Numbered from the stretch's first letter, positions 16,699-26,230 are shown. The stretch: DNA of 64,000 bases from an uncultured Eubacteriales bacterium (GCA_934552855.1 CAKTEU010000001.1:1-64000), one strand, 5' to 3'. Translations and numbers: made by a program. The notes: a model not told the origin generated them from the letters alone.

Positions 16699-17808
16699 TC
16701 AAAAATACCAACCGAGCACACTGCTCACATAAGAAATTTTCCAGTTTACATCCATCTGATACCAAAACCACACGCAGTAAAATGCGCCGAAAATCAAAAC
16801 AGCCGTGTTTCGTTCAATGCCTTTTCCGAAGCAGCACTTGAACAGTGCCGGAAAAGTTATAAGCTGATAAATTGTAAAATATTCGGCAAAACGTGCCATA
16901 AGGTTTCCGCCGGCAATTGATGCAGCAATAAAGAACGCCGCATTGAGCATCGACATATTAAAAGAGACGGCATACTCTCGCCTTGAAAAAAGTTCTTTGT
17001 TATTTTTAAAAACAAAGCCGATCATACAGGGAACAAGAGCAACAATTCCGCGAATAAAATTGACTCCTTCAGCGTTGATAAGGGTGTTCATCTGATTGCT
17101 GTATGAGGTGTTTTCAAAAAAGATTTTCACAACGGAAAGAATAGGATTCAAAAAAACCATTGAAACTGCGAAAGCAAAAACCGTAATATACATCAGCTTG
17201 CTCCATGGCTTAACGAAAGAGAACAACAGACCGATTATCATAACAAAGGCTGTTTTGTGAAACTGCGCCGCAAAAACAATCAGCAAAATATAAGGAACAT
17301 ACTTTTTTTCAACAAGCAGTTTGTAACCGGCAAAAATCATCGTTACAGCTGTGAACTGTCTCATTCCGTTGAACATATACCCGATTTCGGCAGAAGCAAC
17401 AAAAAGGAACACACTGATTCCCGGCATTTTTGAATAATCCTTTATTGTCAGGCAAATAAACAAAACCTGAAAAAACGCAACAATCAAAAGCCACGCATTT
17501 GCGCTTGGAAAAACCATTTTTATAAGCGTTGCAAGCTGATAAAAAAGCTTATCCTTATTCTGAATTTTAAGCATTGCCGAAAAAGTCGGGGTCAGACTGT
17601 TAAATGTATCGATATAATTGAGTGTATCGGCAACTTCGGTTCTCATCCCAATGATAAAAACAAGCGGAGCAAAGGCCGCAATGTAGGAAAGCAAAAGCGG
17701 TTTTGTTTCGGTTCTGCCGTCAACGGTACGCACTTTAAAAATGAACCATTTTTTCCATGTGAGAGCAACACAAACGGTCCATGCAAGAAGTGTCCAGTAT
17801 ATAATCAT
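16699..17808 (-). CDS. EpsG-type polysaccharide polymerase (Wzy-like)
   Basis: A 369-aa integral membrane protein with about 9-11 transmembrane segments and a large loop, resembling EpsG/Wzy polymerases that join repeat units outside the membrane. The region GMRTEVADTLNYIDTF carries the conserved Arg and the D-T-x-x-Y element seen in EpsG proteins. It overlaps the preceding GT2 gene by 4 nt. With the flippase and chain-length kinases it completes a Wzx/Wzy-type pathway. Confidence 0.85.
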   Translation of the reverse strand: MIIYWTLLAWTVCVALTWKKWFIFKVRTVDGRTETKPLLLSYIAAFAPLVFIIGMRTEVADTLNYIDTFNSLTPTFSAMLKIQNKDKLFYQLATLIKMVFPSANAWLLIVAFFQVLFICLTIKDYSKMPGISVFLFVASAEIGYMFNGMRQFTAVTMIFAGYKLLVEKKYVPYILLIVFAAQFHKTAFVMIIGLLFSFVKPWSKLMYITVFAFAVSMVFLNPILSVVKIFFENTSYSNQMNTLINAEGVNFIRGIVALVPCMIGFVFKNNKELFSRREYAVSFNMSMLNAAFFIAASIAGGNLMARFAEYFTIYQLITFPALFKCCFGKGIERNTAVLIFGAFYCVWFWYQMDVNWKISYVSSVLGWYF

Positions 17809-18704
17809 TCGCCTTCACCTTCCTTTTGTTTTTTCAGTCGTATATAAAAATTAAGTAAAACGCCGAATGGTATCATAAGCACCGTTAAAAGCTTTTTCGG
17901 CGATTTTTTGATAAAATGCTTTTCTTTTGCAAAAATGCACGAGGAAACATAATGTATTGCGCCGCCTGCCGCTTCCTTAAAGCTTTCGGCATATTTCATA
18001 CGTATTATTCTTGCATACATAAAGCCTTTTGGACTTTGGCGGTACTGGCGAAAAATCGTTGCACCCGAACCGTCGTTTTGATATTCCACACGGCAAAGAA
18101 CTTTGTCCAGCACAAGAAGCTCGCAATCCTCATCAATCAAAGTATAAAGCGAACCGAGCGGAACAAGCCTTTCGCCCTCATATTCGGGATAAGGCGGATA
18201 TTTTTTAACAACGTCCGTCCGCAAAACAAGCTTTTTGTCACCGCTTCCGCCGTTTCGGTAATAGGCGGAAAGAGTTGTTGATTTAAGTCCCTTTTCAAAG
18301 CCTTTTCCGATTATGTTTCCGTCAAAGTCGCTGTCAAGTCCAACAATGCCGGCATATTCTGAAGAGCCGTTTTTATCCCAAAAGCCAAGTATATTTTTAA
18401 CCGCTTCTTCACCTATTGTGTCATCGGAATCAATGCAGGTATTAAGCTCGGTGTCAATAACGCTGTATGCCAAATTGTGTGCGGTGTGCATTCCGCCGTT
18501 GGGTTTGTAGATATAGCGAATTTCAAATCCGCAGTTTTCTTTTTGAAAGCCTTCAACAACTTCTTTTGTGTTGTCGGTTGAACCGTCGTCAACAATGAGC
18601 CAAACAAAACGCTTATCGCTTTGCTTTTTGAGTGCTTCAAATGCACGGGTCAAAGTATGCGCCCGATTATAGGACGGAGTGAAAATTGTCAGTCGTTCGT
18701 TCAT
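17805..18704 (-). CDS. Glycosyltransferase, GT2 family
   Basis: A 299-aa inverting GT-A glycosyltransferase. The nucleotide-binding start is LTIFTPSYNRAHTL, followed by VDDGSTDNT and the DxD-like CIDSDDT motif. The C-terminal region is basic (YIRLKKQ), possibly membrane-associated. The ATG at 18704 overlaps the stop of the upstream GT4 gene (ATGA arrangement); an in-frame GTG at 18713 is rejected. Confidence 0.88.
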   Translation of the reverse strand: MNERLTIFTPSYNRAHTLTRAFEALKKQSDKRFVWLIVDDGSTDNTKEVVEGFQKENCGFEIRYIYKPNGGMHTAHNLAYSVIDTELNTCIDSDDTIGEEAVKNILGFWDKNGSSEYAGIVGLDSDFDGNIIGKGFEKGLKSTTLSAYYRNGGSGDKKLVLRTDVVKKYPPYPEYEGERLVPLGSLYTLIDEDCELLVLDKVLCRVEYQNDGSGATIFRQYRQSPKGFMYARIIRMKYAESFKEAAGGAIHYVSSCIFAKEKHFIKKSPKKLLTVLMIPFGVLLNFYIRLKKQKEGEGE

Positions 18705-19822
18705 AAACACCACTTTTCAAGATAAAACTTTTGCAAAAGTTCTGCGATTTGTGCCGAATCATAACCGGCTTTGCGAATTTTTTCAAGATTGCTTTCACGT
18801 TCAAAAGGCATTGCTTTTTGAATCTCATTCGTCCAAAAGGAAACGCCCCTTTCAAGCGGAAGAAAATGCACCGTTTCACTTGCGTTGCATTCCTTTGAAA
18901 CGGCAGCAGAAGCAAAAACGGGAAGTCCGTTTGCCTGCGCTTCAATAAGAGTAAGCGGCAAGCCTTCAAAAAGTGACGGAAAAACAAAAACATCCGCCGC
19001 CTGAAGAAAATCAAAAACATTTGAAACAACGCCGGCAAAAACAGCATCGTTTTCAAGCCCGAGTTCTTTTGAAAGCTCTTTTGCTTTTTCAAAATCTTCG
19101 CCTTCGCCCAAAAAAAGAGCTTTTGCATTAACATTTTGCTTTTTCAGTGCGTTCAGTATTTCAAGAACAAAATGTTGGTTTTTATTCTTATCAAATCTTC
19201 CGGCGTGGCAAAGAACGGTGTCGCACTCGGAAAATAAAAGTTTTTTTCTCATTTCGGTGCGCTTTTCTTTACGGAACGCAAAACGTTCGCAGTCAATGCC
19301 GTTTTTGATGATTGTAACCTTTCCGATTTGCATCGCTTTTCTGCCGAAAAGATATTTTCCTGCGTTTTTTGAGCAAGAAAAACGAACATTGCAAAATTTG
19401 TTTACGAACGGCTTTAAAACGCTTTTCAAAACGGATTTATATTTTCCCGAGCTTTTTGAAGTATGACTGTGTGCAATTCTGACAGGTACACCTACACATT
19501 TTGCGGCATAAAGCGGAAAAACGCTGAGCGCATTCATGTGGCAATGAACAATTGCATATTCTTTATGTAAAGCAAAAAAACTTTTGAGCGAATCCATATA
19601 TCCAAAAAAGTTTTTTGCACTCCGCTTTTGAGTAAGACGGTATACTCTTCCGCCAAGCAAAAGAATCTCTTTTTCAAATTCTGCTTTTCTTTCGGAATGA
19701 ACAAGAAAATCAAACTGAACCTTTTTCCGGTCAATTTTTCTGTAGACATTCATAAGCATATTTTCAATGCCGCCTTTTTCCATGCTTGAAACAACGTGAA
19801 GAACTCTTATTGCCCCGTTCAT
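18701..19822 (-). CDS. Glycosyltransferase, GT4 family
   Basis: A 373-aa GT4 enzyme: N-terminus IRVLHVVSSMEKGGIENMLM, donor site LFEGLPLTLIEAQANGLPVFAS. The frame stays open upstream into the epimerase gene, but GGAGG lies 5 nt before the ATG at 19822, which fixes the start. The N-terminal extension would be out-of-frame translation of the neighbour. It follows the epimerase by 19 nt. Confidence 0.9.
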   Translation of the reverse strand: MNGAIRVLHVVSSMEKGGIENMLMNVYRKIDRKKVQFDFLVHSERKAEFEKEILLLGGRVYRLTQKRSAKNFFGYMDSLKSFFALHKEYAIVHCHMNALSVFPLYAAKCVGVPVRIAHSHTSKSSGKYKSVLKSVLKPFVNKFCNVRFSCSKNAGKYLFGRKAMQIGKVTIIKNGIDCERFAFRKEKRTEMRKKLLFSECDTVLCHAGRFDKNKNQHFVLEILNALKKQNVNAKALFLGEGEDFEKAKELSKELGLENDAVFAGVVSNVFDFLQAADVFVFPSLFEGLPLTLIEAQANGLPVFASAAVSKECNASETVHFLPLERGVSFWTNEIQKAMPFERESNLEKIRKAGYDSAQIAELLQKFYLEKWCL

Positions 19823-19841
19823 AACAACCTCCGAAAAGCAT

Positions 19842-20816
19842 TTATAAATTTTCTTTGTACCATTCGATTGCAAGCTTGATTCCGTCCTCAAAACCGTATG
19901 ACGGCTCATAGCCGAGAAGCATTTTCGCCTTTGAAATGTCGGCATTTGAATGTTTAATATCTCCTGCTCTGTCAGGGCCGAAAATCGGTTCGATGCCGAC
20001 ACCGAGAGCCTTTGCAAGCTCATGATAAATATCAATAAGATATTCACGACCGCCGAAAGCAATATTGAACACTTCGCCGACAGCTTCATTTTTTGCAACG
20101 CAGGCTTTGAGATTCGCTTCAACAACGTTTTCAACATAGGTGAAATCACGGCTTTGCTTTCCGTCGCCGTTGATAGTCGGGCGTTCACCGGAAAGAAGCT
20201 GCTTTATAAATTTCGGAATAACCGCAGCATATGCGCCGTTAGGATCCTGCCTTTTTCCGAAAACATTGAAATAGCGAAGTCCTATTGTTTCAAGTCCGTA
20301 ATGCATTGAATACTGCTTTCCGTAAAGCTCGCAAACGTACTTTGTCAGCGCATACGGAGAAAGGAGGTTGCCCTCCCTGCCCTCTTTTTTTGGAAACGTA
20401 GGCTCGTCACCGTAAACGGAAGAGCTTGAGGCATAAACAAAGCGTTTGATACCGTTTTGCCGTGCGGCTTCCATCATGTTGAGCGTGCCTTTGATGTTCA
20501 CCTGCTCATAGTAAAGCGGCATTTCAATGCTTCTCGGCACGCTGCCGAATGCGGCTTGGTTGAGGACATAAGTTGCACCTTTGCACGCTTTCATGCAGGT
20601 TTCAAGGTCTGTTATATCGCCTTCGATGAAGGTATAATTTTCGCTATCAATAAAAAGGTCAACGTTTTCTTTTTTTCCAGTTGAAAGGTTATCAAGGCAA
20701 CGGACACGGCAGCCTTTTTTAAGTATTGCTTCGCAAAGGTTTGAACCGATGAAACCCGCTCCGCCCGTAACAAGAAAAACAGTATTTTTCGGAAAGATTA
20801 TTTCATCATATCCCAT
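19842..20816 (-). CDS. UDP-GlcNAc C4-epimerase-type SDR enzyme (WbpP/TviC-like)
   Basis: A 324-aa NAD-dependent short-chain dehydrogenase of the extended type. It has VTGGAGFIGSNLCE for NAD binding, the Ser-Tyr-Lys catalytic set (SSSSVYG, then YALTK) and DRAGDIKHSNADISKA near the end. It resembles WbpP/TviC, which epimerise UDP-GlcNAc or UDP-GlcNAcA to the galacto form. The start at 20816 follows GGAG with 9-nt spacing and lies one base after the stop of the dehydrogenase. The pair suggests a UDP-GalNAcA-type product. Confidence 0.85.
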   Translation of the reverse strand: MGYDEIIFPKNTVFLVTGGAGFIGSNLCEAILKKGCRVRCLDNLSTGKKENVDLFIDSENYTFIEGDITDLETCMKACKGATYVLNQAAFGSVPRSIEMPLYYEQVNIKGTLNMMEAARQNGIKRFVYASSSSVYGDEPTFPKKEGREGNLLSPYALTKYVCELYGKQYSMHYGLETIGLRYFNVFGKRQDPNGAYAAVIPKFIKQLLSGERPTINGDGKQSRDFTYVENVVEANLKACVAKNEAVGEVFNIAFGGREYLIDIYHELAKALGVGIEPIFGPDRAGDIKHSNADISKAKMLLGYEPSYGFEDGIKLAIEWYKENL

Positions 20817-20817
20817 C

Positions 20818-22134
20818 TCAAAGTCTCCAGTATTCATATTCGGCGTTCTTAAAGGCTTCTTTGTCAAGAATACCTTTAACGTCAAGCAAAATTTTTGTTT
20901 TGCCTTTTTTATAAAGTGCGTCAAAGCGTTCCCTTGAAAGTGCTCTAAATTCATCGTGCGCAACGGCAAGAATCACAGCATCGCAATCCGTCACGGTTTC
21001 AAACGCAACCGGCTCAAGCCCGTATTCAAGCTTCGCACCGTCTTTGTCGGCAACAGCATCGCAAACAATCGGTTCAATTTCGTATTCACGAAGTTCGTTT
21101 ATTATATCAATAACCCTTGTGTTTCTTGTGTCTGGACAGTTTTCTTTAAAAGTCAGACCGAGAACGGCAACTCTTGCGCCGCTTATCGGAATACCGTTTT
21201 TTGCCATAAGTTTTATGAGCGATTCGGTAACATACCGTCCCATTGAATCGTTGATTCTTCTTCCGGAAAGAATAACTTCGCTGTGATAACCGATTTCTTC
21301 CGCTTTATAGGTTAAGTAATACGGATCGACACCGATGCAGTGACCGCCCACAAGGCCGGGCGTAAACTTCAAAAAATTCCACTTTGTTCCGGCGGCTTCA
21401 AGAACCGCTTTTGTGTCAATTCCAAGCTTATGGAAGATTATCGAAAGCTCGTTCATGAAAGCAATATTGATGTCACGCTGGCTGTTTTCAATAACCTTTG
21501 CCGCTTCGGCAACCTTGATGCTTTCGGCTTTGTAAACGCCGGCAAGCGCAATGAGCGAATACACCTTTGCAACGGTTTCAAGGGTTTCTTCATCCATACC
21601 GGAAACAATTTTGACAATTGCTTCAAGGCGGTGAACCTTGTCGCCGGGATTGATTCTTTCGGGGCTGTAACCGACTTTAAAGTCATACCCGCATTTTAAA
21701 CCGGATTCCTTTTCAAGCAAAGGAACGCAGATATCCTCCGTCACACCGGGATATACCGTTGATTCATAAACGACAACGCTCCCCTTTGTGAGGTTTCTGC
21801 CAACAATTCTGCTTGCCGATTCAATGTGACAAAGGTTCGGAGTATGGTCGGCATTGACGGGTGTCGGAACGGCGATGATGTGAAACTTTGCCTCTTTTAG
21901 CTTTGTTTCATCAGCCGTGAACTCAACCGTTGTTTTCTTAATTGCTTCATTTCCGACCTCATTTGTCGGGTCAATGCCGCCTTTATATGTTTCAATTTTT
22001 TCACTGTCAAGGTCAAAACCGATAACGTTCGCCTTTTTTGCAAACGCAACGGCAATCGGCATTCCGACATAACCCAAGCCGACAAGCGAAATTTTTGCTT
22101 CTCCGCTTATAATTCTTTCATAAAGATCACTCAT
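20818..22134 (-). CDS. UDP-N-acetylhexosamine 6-dehydrogenase (WbpO/TviB-like)
   Basis: A 438-aa nucleotide-sugar dehydrogenase that oxidises the C6 hydroxyl of a UDP-HexNAc to a uronic acid in two NAD-dependent steps. Landmarks: GLGYVGMPIAVAFAK (Rossmann fold), VPTPVNADHTPN, YESTVYPGVTED, and the catalytic cysteine in GGHCIGVDPYYLT. The sequence pattern is closer to WbpO/TviB/CapL than to UDP-glucose dehydrogenase. It overlaps the upstream glycosyltransferase by 4 nt. Confidence 0.88.
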   Translation of the reverse strand: MSDLYERIISGEAKISLVGLGYVGMPIAVAFAKKANVIGFDLDSEKIETYKGGIDPTNEVGNEAIKKTTVEFTADETKLKEAKFHIIAVPTPVNADHTPNLCHIESASRIVGRNLTKGSVVVYESTVYPGVTEDICVPLLEKESGLKCGYDFKVGYSPERINPGDKVHRLEAIVKIVSGMDEETLETVAKVYSLIALAGVYKAESIKVAEAAKVIENSQRDINIAFMNELSIIFHKLGIDTKAVLEAAGTKWNFLKFTPGLVGGHCIGVDPYYLTYKAEEIGYHSEVILSGRRINDSMGRYVTESLIKLMAKNGIPISGARVAVLGLTFKENCPDTRNTRVIDIINELREYEIEPIVCDAVADKDGAKLEYGLEPVAFETVTDCDAVILAVAHDEFRALSRERFDALYKKGKTKILLDVKGILDKEAFKNAEYEYWRL

Positions 22135-23225
22135 TTTTCAGTCCCTCCAAATTCATGTATCGCCTCAAGATATGCTTTAACAACATTGTTTCGGTCAAAT
22201 TCGGCTTCAACCTTTTTTCTTGCGGCTTTGCCCATTTTTTTGCGCTCATCCGAGCTTAAAAGGCAGAATTTTTCAATCGCCTTTTCAAGATTTCTTTCAT
22301 TTTTTGACTCAAACCCAAAGCCCGTAACACCTTCGTCAAATGTTTCACGGCAACCGGGAATATTGCTTGCAAGAACAGGCCTTCCGCCGGCTTCGGCTTC
22401 AAGAAGAACATTGGCCATTCCCTCGTGATATGACGGAAGAACAACGGCACTGCAGCTTTTGACAAAGGAATGAACATCTTCCTGCCAGCCGAGATATCGG
22501 ATAACTCCGCCCTTTTCAAAAGAATTTTTCAGTTCTTCGCACTCTTTTTCGCACCGGCCTATAATATCGAGTGAAAGGTCATATTTTTTTGAAAGGTTTT
22601 CCACCGCTTCGCAAAGTTCAAAAACGCCCTTGTCTTTCATCATTCTTCCGATGAAAAGAAGTCTTGTTCCGCTTTCTTTCGGGTACTCTTCAAACTTGTG
22701 CTTTTCAAGATTGACTCCCGAACCGGGAACCATTCTGTGCTTTCCCGTTGCAATTTTAAGCGATGAAAAAAGCCTTTCTTGTTCTTCGTTTTGAAAAAAG
22801 ACGCATGAAATTTTTCTTGCCGAAAAGCGGTACCAAAGGGAAATCATAAAAGAAAAAAGCTTTCCTTTTTCAAATGCTGCGCCAAGTCCCGTTATTGTTG
22901 AAATATACGAAGCATTCCTTTTTGCGGCTGCAATTCCGCCGTAAAGCGCAGGCTTTATTGTATAAGTCAAGATTATATCGGGCGAATATTTTTTTATTAT
23001 TGCACCGTATTTTTTGATGAGATTCAGTTCTTTGAACGGATTCATTCCGTACTGCGTTATCGGTGTGTCAATAATTTTGCAGCCGAGATTTTCAAAAAAC
23101 GCTGCGTGTTCCGCCCTCGGCATTGAAAGAAGAACTTCGTTGCCCTCATTGACAAGAGCTTTCAAAAGTTCTGTGCGAAAGCAGTAAAGTGTAACTTCAT
23201 GATTAACCAAAAACAGAATTTTCAT
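22131..23225 (-). CDS. Glycosyltransferase, GT4 family
   Basis: A 364-aa GT4 enzyme resembling the transferases that add the second sugar to an undecaprenyl-PP-linked primer. N-terminus MKILFLVNHEVTLYCFRTEL, donor site YHEGMANVLLEAEAGGRPVLAS. It directly follows the phosphoglycosyl transferase with a 4-nt overlap, which fits a role in the second step. Confidence 0.87.
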   Translation of the reverse strand: MKILFLVNHEVTLYCFRTELLKALVNEGNEVLLSMPRAEHAAFFENLGCKIIDTPITQYGMNPFKELNLIKKYGAIIKKYSPDIILTYTIKPALYGGIAAAKRNASYISTITGLGAAFEKGKLFSFMISLWYRFSARKISCVFFQNEEQERLFSSLKIATGKHRMVPGSGVNLEKHKFEEYPKESGTRLLFIGRMMKDKGVFELCEAVENLSKKYDLSLDIIGRCEKECEELKNSFEKGGVIRYLGWQEDVHSFVKSCSAVVLPSYHEGMANVLLEAEAGGRPVLASNIPGCRETFDEGVTGFGFESKNERNLEKAIEKFCLLSSDERKKMGKAARKKVEAEFDRNNVVKAYLEAIHEFGGTEK

Positions 23226-23842
23226 TTTTGGTCACCCGTTTTTGCTTTGAGCGCACCCGTTCCACCTTCAACAACGCCATCCTTTTTAAGCACTCCTAAA
23301 ACAGTTTTGAGAATGCATTTTAAATCAAAAAGAAAACTCATGTTTTGAACATATTCGCCGTCAAGCTTTGCTTTGACAGGTATTTCAAGTTCATCACGTC
23401 CGTTAACCTGCGCCCAGCCGGTAAGCCCCGGACGAACATCATTTGCGCCGTATTTATCACGCTCTTCAATCAAATCAAACTGATTCCAAAGTGCGGGCCG
23501 AGGGCCGACAATTGCCATTTCACCCTTGACGATATTGACAAGCTGCGGCAATTCGTCAAGGCTTGTTTTTCGCAAAAATGCACCGACTTTTGTTATGAAC
23601 GCCTGCGGATTTTCAAAAAGATGAGTCGGCATATCCTTCGGCGTGTCAGTACGCATTGTTCTGAATTTGAGCATTTCAAAGTGGGTTTTTCCTTTGCCTA
23701 TACGCTTTTGCTTAAACAACACAGGGCCTTTTGAATCAAGCTTCACCGCAAGCGAAACGGCGGCAAAAAGCGGACTCAGCGCACAAAACGCAAAAAGCGA
23801 CAGTATAAAATCAAGAAAACGTTTAAAAACACGATATTTCAT
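23222..23842 (-). CDS. Undecaprenyl-phosphate phosphoglycosyl transferase (short, PglC-like)
   Basis: A 206-aa bacterial sugar transferase that loads the first sugar-1-phosphate on undecaprenyl phosphate. It has one N-terminal re-entrant hydrophobic helix (about residues 10-32), then KQKRIGKGKTHFEMLKFRTM, the catalytic Asp-Glu pair in SLDELPQL, the PRP motif GPRPALWNQ and RPGLTGWAQVNGRD. This is the small monotopic form, without the multi-span domain of WcaJ/WbaP. It probably uses the product of the CapD-like dehydratase or a UDP-HexNAc. Confidence 0.92.
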   Translation of the reverse strand: MKYRVFKRFLDFILSLFAFCALSPLFAAVSLAVKLDSKGPVLFKQKRIGKGKTHFEMLKFRTMRTDTPKDMPTHLFENPQAFITKVGAFLRKTSLDELPQLVNIVKGEMAIVGPRPALWNQFDLIEERDKYGANDVRPGLTGWAQVNGRDELEIPVKAKLDGEYVQNMSFLFDLKCILKTVLGVLKKDGVVEGGTGALKAKTGDQK

Positions 23843-24978
23843 TTTGTGCTCCTCTCATAAGAATACTCTTTGACAACCGAAGCGATTTCTTTTTTCAATT
23901 CTCCGGGTTTCATATCCTGAGCGTTTTCAAGAACCGCAAGATGAGAAAGAAGAGCTTTTTCGTCAATACCGGTCGGATGTCCTATAAAAATAAGATCGTT
24001 TTCGGTTTTTTCAATTCCTTCAGTGTTAAGCAAAAGTTCTTCATAAAGCTTTTCACCGGGGCGAAGACCGATATATTTGATTTTAATATCAACGTCGGGT
24101 TCAAGGCCGTAAAGGCGGATCATATTGCGTGCAAGGTCATCGATTCTGACAGGTTCGCCCATATCAAGAACAAAAATTTCACCGTTCTTTGCATATGCTC
24201 CGGCCTGCAAAACAAGCAGCACAGCCTCAGGAATAGTCATAAAATAACGAATAATATCCTTGTGAGTAACAGTGATCGGTCCGCCGCTTTCAATTTGATT
24301 TTTGAAAAGCGGAACAACGCTTCCGGTGCTTCCGAGAACATTTCCGAAACGAACGGCGGCAAAAACGGTTTTTGATTTTTTGCTCATCATTTCAATTATC
24401 ATTTCGCAAATACGCTTTGACGCACCCATAACATTGGTGGGATTGACCGCCTTGTCGGTTGAAATGAGTATCATTTTTTGCGTTCCGAAACAATCGGCGG
24501 CAAGAGCAACGTTATATGTTCCGAAAACGTTGTTTTTAATTGCTTCTGCCGGTGAATCCTCAAGCAGCGGAACGTGCTTGTGTGCCGCAGCATGAAAAAC
24601 AATGTCCGGTTTGTATTCTTCAAAAATTTTGAAAATTCTTTTTCTGTCTCTGACCGAGCCGACAAGAACTTCAAGCGAAAGCTTGGGATACTTTTTTAAA
24701 AGCTCCTGCTGAACAAAATACGCTCCGTTTTCGTGAACATCAAGAATAATAAGCCGCTTAGGTTCATGCTTTGCAATCCGGCGGCAAAGCTCGCTTCCGA
24801 TTGAGCCGCCTCCCCCGGTAACAAGAACTGTTTTTTCTGAAAGATAGCCGCTGATTTCGTCAGGATTTGTTTTGACTGCATCCCTGCCGAGAAGGTCAAG
24901 AACATCAACACTTTTGATTTTTGCAAGGCCGCCATTGCAAGGCTTTTTTCCAAGTTCGTTCTTTTCTTTTCCTTTCAT
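23839..24978 (-). CDS. UDP-GlcNAc 4,6-dehydratase, short CapD type
   Basis: A 379-aa SDR enzyme with TGGGGSIGSELCRR (NAD binding), HAAAHKHVPLLE, and the ISTDKAVNPTNVMGASKR active-site region in which Met replaces the usual catalytic Tyr, as in the CapD/PglF branch. The N-terminal membrane domain of long CapD proteins is absent. It makes a 4-keto-6-deoxy sugar from UDP-GlcNAc. The ATG at 24978 follows GGGGAA; a GTG at 24984 is possible. It is the first gene of the long minus-strand operon. Confidence 0.87.
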   Translation of the reverse strand: MKGKEKNELGKKPCNGGLAKIKSVDVLDLLGRDAVKTNPDEISGYLSEKTVLVTGGGGSIGSELCRRIAKHEPKRLIILDVHENGAYFVQQELLKKYPKLSLEVLVGSVRDRKRIFKIFEEYKPDIVFHAAAHKHVPLLEDSPAEAIKNNVFGTYNVALAADCFGTQKMILISTDKAVNPTNVMGASKRICEMIIEMMSKKSKTVFAAVRFGNVLGSTGSVVPLFKNQIESGGPITVTHKDIIRYFMTIPEAVLLVLQAGAYAKNGEIFVLDMGEPVRIDDLARNMIRLYGLEPDVDIKIKYIGLRPGEKLYEELLLNTEGIEKTENDLIFIGHPTGIDEKALLSHLAVLENAQDMKPGELKKEIASVVKEYSYERSTK

Positions 24979-25080
24979 TTGCACTTCCCCATCTTGTTTT
25001 AAAATTGTTCAAAAAGCATTTTATGCTCAATCCGCAATATTCATAATTTGATTATCCGGTTTTACAATTTTTTCAATAGT

Positions 25081-25086
25081 ATTATA
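25081..25086 (-). promoter_or_regulatory. Candidate -10 of the polysaccharide operon
   Basis: A perfect TATAAT on the minus strand about 100 nt before the CapD-like gene. The -35 region 17 nt upstream (ATTTAA) is poor, so the promoter may need an activator. The remaining part of 24979-25250 is AT-rich with no other feature I can support. Confidence 0.35.
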
Positions 25087-25253
25087 CGTTATATTTTTCC
25101 GATTTAAATTCATTTGTGAAGTGTATCAACATTTTTTTTAAATTTTAAAAATTGCGGCAAAAACAGTGCCGCTAAAGCCCTTTATATTTGGCTGTTTTTT
25201 TGATTTTTCCGGTCAAAATTATTTAAACGGTGGAAAAAGCAAAAGCATTGTGA

Positions 25254-25259
25254 TAAAAT
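25254..25259 (+). promoter_or_regulatory. Extended -10 promoter of the PflX-like gene
   Basis: TGATAAAAT, with TG at 25251-25252 and the hexamer at 25254-25259, 30 nt before the start codon. No good -35 is seen. Confidence 0.5.
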
Positions 25260-25288
25260 ATTTTGAATATCAAAAGGAGGCGATTATA

Positions 25289-26161
25289 ATGCTGTGCAAT
25301 GCCTGTCCGAGGAATTGCTCGGTTGACCGAAGCAAAGGCTGCGGCTTTTGCGGCGTGAAAGAAGGCTTTGTTGTTGCAAGGGCGGCAAAACATTTTTGGG
25401 AAGAACCGCCGATAAGCGGCAAAAACGGTTCGGGCGCAGTGTTCTTTTCCGGATGCAACCTTCGCTGCGCTTTTTGCCAAAACATTGAAATCAGCCGTGC
25501 AAAAACCGGAAAAGCGATTTCCGACAAAAGACTCACTGAAATTTTTGACGAGCTTATCGCTTCCGGAGCACACAATCTCAACCTTGTAACGGCAACACAA
25601 TATGCCTCAAAGCTTGCCTTGTTGCTTCAAAAATATCAATCAAAAGTTCCGGTTGTTTATAACTGCGGCGGATATGAAAAAACCGAAACACTCAAAATGC
25701 TTGACGGCCTTGTTGATATCTATCTTCCTGATTTGAAATATATCAATTCTGAGCGGTCACTGCGATATTCAAAAGCGGCGGACTATTTTGAATATGCCTC
25801 TGCGGCCATTCTTGAAATGCGTCGCCAGCAGCCTATCGATGCTTTTGACGAAAACGGCCTGATGAAAAAAGGTCTTATTATCCGTCATCTTATTCTTCCG
25901 AAGAACACCAATCAGTCAAAACTTATCCTTGATTGGATCAAAGATAACCTCGGAACGGACACATACATTAGCCTTATGGCACAGTACACGCCCTGCGGCG
26001 AAATTGAGGATATTCCGGAACTTCAAAGAAGAATTACGTTGCGTGAATATGAAAAGGTTGTTTCATACTGCGAGGAGCTCGGCTTTAAAAACGTTTTTGT
26101 TCAGGAACTTGAATCGGCACAAAAGGCGTATATACCCGATTTTGATCTTACGGGCGTTTGA
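25289..26161 (+). CDS. Radical SAM protein, PflX-like
   Basis: A 290-aa radical SAM protein similar to PflX, annotated as a putative pyruvate formate-lyase activating enzyme homologue. It has an N-terminal cysteine cluster CNACPRNCSVDR...GCGFC and the radical SAM motif GCNLRCAFCQN (C-x3-C-x2-C). The true PflX substrate is not established. ATG at 25289 follows AAAGGAGG; the frame is open upstream to 25166 without a start signal. It stands before mscL but with separate promoters. Confidence 0.85.
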   Translation: MLCNACPRNCSVDRSKGCGFCGVKEGFVVARAAKHFWEEPPISGKNGSGAVFFSGCNLRCAFCQNIEISRAKTGKAISDKRLTEIFDELIASGAHNLNLVTATQYASKLALLLQKYQSKVPVVYNCGGYEKTETLKMLDGLVDIYLPDLKYINSERSLRYSKAADYFEYASAAILEMRRQQPIDAFDENGLMKKGLIIRHLILPKNTNQSKLILDWIKDNLGTDTYISLMAQYTPCGEIEDIPELQRRITLREYEKVVSYCEELGFKNVFVQELESAQKAYIPDFDLTGV

Positions 26162-26168
26162 TTTTTTG

Positions 26169-26197
26169 TTGAAAGTCAAGCCGCTTTATGATAAAAT
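26169..26197 (+). promoter_or_regulatory. Promoter of mscL-proC
   Basis: TTGAAA (26169-26174), 17-nt spacer, TAAAAT (26192-26197), preceded by TGA as an extended element. Confidence 0.7.
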
Positions 26198-26230
26198 ACG
26201 AACATATATTAAAAAATGGGAGTGTTAAAA

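Noticed and set aside
18701..20188. N-terminal extension of the GT4 gene reaching into the epimerase gene
   Set aside because: The extra 122 codons read the epimerase gene in another frame; GGAGG before the ATG at 19822 gives the true start.
19842..20969. Longer form of the epimerase starting inside the dehydrogenase gene
   Set aside because: The first 51 codons overlap the dehydrogenase C-terminus in another frame; the start at 20816 has a ribosome binding site and begins the Rossmann domain at the right distance.
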